NCBI GenBank assembly: GCA_051278195.1
Contig: JBNMQM010000001.1
Span: 124,001-188,000, forward strand
Origin: JAHRVQ01 sp051278195
Lineage (GTDB): Bacteria > Pseudomonadota > Gammaproteobacteria > Pseudomonadales > Azotimanducaceae
Direction: 5' to 3'
DNA: 64,000 bases
Shown here: in pieces, positions 62,363-64,000 of the stretch
Layout: every line of letters begins with the position of its first letter
Numbering within the stretch: the first letter of the stretch is position 1
Position numbers and translations under genes: made by a program
Notes under the pieces: model-generated
Database searches by the model: none
Seen by the model: the letters and a program-made list of their open reading frames with translations, nothing else
What the model was told of the DNA's origin: nothing

Positions 62363-62671
62363 ATGATTATTGTTACCGGCGTTATTGAGCTCGAGAGCGT
62401 GGCAGAGTTGGAGCGTGTCAAAAGTGCTCTGATCAGACGAGCCAATAAGAGTCGTGTTGATGCGGGCAATATTGAGTATGTGTTTTCCGTTAGTCTCGAA
62501 AATCCATTGCAGATTCGATTAGTCGAAACGTGGGAAAGCGAAGTGTTGCTCGATGCTCATCTCATGGTGCCTGATGAAGAATTTAACGACCTGATCGCAA
62601 CCGCCAAGATCACGCTGGCGACCGTCGACATGCATGAGGTGTCGGTATCTAGAGAACTACTTCGTCTTTGA
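62363..62671 (+). CDS. Antibiotic biosynthesis monooxygenase (ABM) domain protein
   Basis: 102 residues, a single ferredoxin-like ABM fold (IIVTGVIELESVAELERVKSAL and VETWESEVLLDAHL). Members include putative quinol monooxygenases such as YgiN and many uncharacterised proteins. GGGAGGA is a strong ribosome site. It follows the PhyH gene by 23 bases. Confidence 0.8.
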   Translation: MIIVTGVIELESVAELERVKSALIRRANKSRVDAGNIEYVFSVSLENPLQIRLVETWESEVLLDAHLMVPDEEFNDLIATAKITLATVDMHEVSVSRELLRL

Positions 62672-62753
62672 GTGAAAGGTTGAGTTAGAATTTGAGCCAA
62701 AAATCCAAATAGTTCGTATCAAATCCAAGTCTTCAATTTGGCCTGTAATCCCT

Positions 62754-63050
62754 ATGAGTGATCAAAATAGCTTCGACAGCGTGGTAACAGACCAGGTCAT
62801 TGTCCCGATCAAGGCCCTTTGCGAGCTATTTCTCGAAGAGCAAGCCCACAGCGAGTTCGCCTTTTTCTCTAACATTCTTTTTATGCTTCGTGACCCGGAT
62901 AACGAAATCGCCGTGCTCGAGGCAGTAATCGAATTGTCAAAATGTGCTTTTGTCGGGCTGACTTTTAGCGGCGAAGCGCAGCAACAAATCGACGGCATCC
63001 TAGAGCGCGCTATAACGCTCTCGCATACCATGAGCGCGGCAGATTTTTGA
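62754..63050 (+). CDS. Hypothetical small protein
   Basis: 98 residues, largely helical, with no recognised domain and no signal peptide. It has an acidic composition and two Cys (KALCELFLEE and LSKCAFVGL). Codon use looks like its neighbours. It lies between the ABM gene and a converging VOC gene. Confidence 0.6.
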   Translation: MSDQNSFDSVVTDQVIVPIKALCELFLEEQAHSEFAFFSNILFMLRDPDNEIAVLEAVIELSKCAFVGLTFSGEAQQQIDGILERAITLSHTMSAADF

Positions 63051-63066
63051 GACCAACCAGACTTAC

Positions 63067-63450
63067 CTAGGAAGGCACCCAGCCAAGGCAATAGGCGACC
63101 AGTTTGTTGCCATCTAGATCGCGGAAATAGCCACCGTAAAACCCCATGCTGGAGCCTCGGTCTTCAGGTTTGCCTTCGTCGGACGCTCCGAGGCTAAGGG
63201 CTTTGCGATAGAAACGCTCTACAGTTTCGCCATTTTTCACATCCAGAGCGATCATTGCACCATTACCGACCGTGGCGCTGAGTTCGTCAAAGGGCGTGAT
63301 GACAGAGAACAGTGGACCTTCGCCGGTACTCCATCCAAGCATACGGTCATCGCTCATCGCGCGCGTCGCACCGATCTCTGCAAGTAGTTCATCATAGAAT
63401 CTACCCGCCTGTTCAAGGTTGTTTGTACCGAGTGTTATGTATCCAATCAT
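63067..63450 (-). CDS. VOC family (glyoxalase-like) protein
   Basis: 127 residues. A single VOC unit begins IGYITLGTNNLEQAGRFYDELL and ends FRDLDGNKLVAYCLG, the usual paired betaalphabeta modules. The first metal His is absent in the N-strand, so metal use is doubtful. AGGAGAAG precedes the ATG. Function is not defined. Confidence 0.87.
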   Translation of the reverse strand: MIGYITLGTNNLEQAGRFYDELLAEIGATRAMSDDRMLGWSTGEGPLFSVITPFDELSATVGNGAMIALDVKNGETVERFYRKALSLGASDEGKPEDRGSSMGFYGGYFRDLDGNKLVAYCLGWVPS

Positions 63451-63486
63451 CTTGGCTTCTCCTGGCGGTTATCGGCAGAAACAAAA

Positions 63487-63504
63487 ACGGCCCTTGCGGG
63501 CCGT
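63487..63504 (-). terminator. Rho-independent terminator after the OmpA-like gene
   Basis: On the minus strand ACGGCCC-GCAA-GGGCCGT forms a 7-bp stem followed by TTTTTGTTT. It starts about 26 bases after the OmpA-like stop codon at 63530. The VOC gene starts 37 bases beyond it. Confidence 0.85.
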
Positions 63505-63529
63505 CTCGGTTGTTAGCTTTTTTGACCGG

Positions 63530-64000
63530 TTACTTTATCTTATTAACCGTCTCAATATTGGCTTCAACTACGCCGACAACGCGGCGGTTGGTTTGGCGGC
63601 CTTCTGCCGTATCGTTCGATCCGATTGGTTTCGCTTCACCGTAACCCACTGCAGAAATTCGCTCCGCTGAGACATTGAAGTCTTGGACTAAGATGTTCGC
63701 GATCGTGTCAGCGCGACGCTGCGAGAGTTTCTGGTTGTAAACTTCCGCACCCTTACTATCCGTGTGACCTTCGACGGTTACCTTGGTTTGTGGGTATTCG
63801 GTCATAAAGTTGAAAACCTTTCGTGCCTCAGCCTGGTGCTCTGGTCGTGCCTTGGCGGAGTCATAGTCAAATTCGACTAACAGCTCTACGGAGACTGTTT
63901 CCTTAAGAATCTCATAACAACCACGGCTGTCAATGCGGGCACCTGCAAGATCTGTATCTGGGCAGGCATCTTTATAGTCAGGGACCGTGTCGCCGTCGCT
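63530..64000 (-). CDS. OmpA family outer-membrane protein with TSP3-like repeat, 5'-partial
   Basis: The frame is open to the right edge, so only the last 156 residues are seen. The visible start SDGDTVPDYKDACPDT is a calcium-type thrombospondin-3 repeat, a common hinge before the OmpA C-terminal domain. Then FDYDSAKARPEHQAEARKV and VEGHTDSKGAEVYNQKLSQRRADTI make up the peptidoglycan-binding OmpA fold with NRRVVGVV at the end. It anchors an outer-membrane barrel, not visible here, to the cell wall. Confidence 0.93.
   Translation of the reverse strand, partial: SDGDTVPDYKDACPDTDLAGARIDSRGCYEILKETVSVELLVEFDYDSAKARPEHQAEARKVFNFMTEYPQTKVTVEGHTDSKGAEVYNQKLSQRRADTIANILVQDFNVSAERISAVGYGEAKPIGSNDTAEGRQTNRRVVGVVEANIETVNKIK

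Noticed and set aside
1..64000. CRISPR arrays, rRNA, tRNA, intact IS elements or prophage genes
   Set aside because: No spaced repeats, transposase-like frames, integrases or structural RNA genes were recognised on either strand.

Overview
The window looks like chromosome of a free-living, probably marine gammaproteobacterium of roughly balanced base composition. This rests on the gene repertoire: a PabB/PabC-type lyase domain, an MSHA-type pilus locus, two phytanoyl-CoA-dioxygenase-like enzymes, uronate catabolism, a TAXI-type TRAP transporter, an iron-sulfur photolyase and a MocR regulator. I cannot name the genus. There are no rRNA or tRNA genes, no CRISPR array and no intact insertion sequence. 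Genes are dense and often overlap by 1 to 20 bases.

Layout. 1-9.3 kb: end of a folate gene, an alpha/beta hydrolase, a secreted SPOR-like protein, a LemA/M48 membrane peptidase pair, a copper ATPase, a PhyH oxygenase and MsrB. 9.4-23 kb: an eleven-gene minus-strand MSHA-type pilus locus (mshM, L, N, E, G, I-, J- and K-like genes, a PilX-like protein and two prepilins), flanked by an FHA protein and a tiny protein that share arginine-rich RR repeats. 23-34.6 kb: MFS and TRAP transporters, a MOSC protein, and the uronate pathway uxuA / uxaC-uxuB-kdgK. The pathway is followed by an AhpD-like gene that appears to be a selenoprotein: an in-frame UGA sits exactly where the second Cys of a CxxC motif belongs.

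34.7-42.4 kb is the most interesting block: a co-directional run encoding a histidine phosphatase, a metallophosphoesterase, an amphi-Trp protein with a histone-like Lys tail, a PhoU-like/aminoglycoside-phosphotransferase-like fusion, an ATP-grasp enzyme, an HprK-related kinase, PPK2 and a frameshifted Nudix gene. It matches what I remember as the uncharacterised 'GAK' (ATP-grasp, amphi-Trp, kinase) gene set, here joined to polyphosphate metabolism.

42.4-51.7 kb: photolyase, HSL-type esterase, acyl-CoA dehydrogenase, a TonB-C-like protein, an M20 peptidase, RNase J and S-formylglutathione hydrolase. 51.7-55.5 kb: a worn region with a 564-base gene-free stretch, a hotdog protein, a phosphatase-like protein, a NADAR protein and a decayed TIR-FlgO-TPR gene. 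55.5-64 kb: an FMN split-barrel protein divergent from a MocR regulator, a secreted protein of unknown function, a class II aldolase divergent from dgoK-dgoA-phyH-abm, small genes, and the end of an OmpA-like protein.

A pattern across the whole window is the number of exact short tandem duplications (units 7-18 bases), in and between genes. Inside genes their units are always multiples of three.
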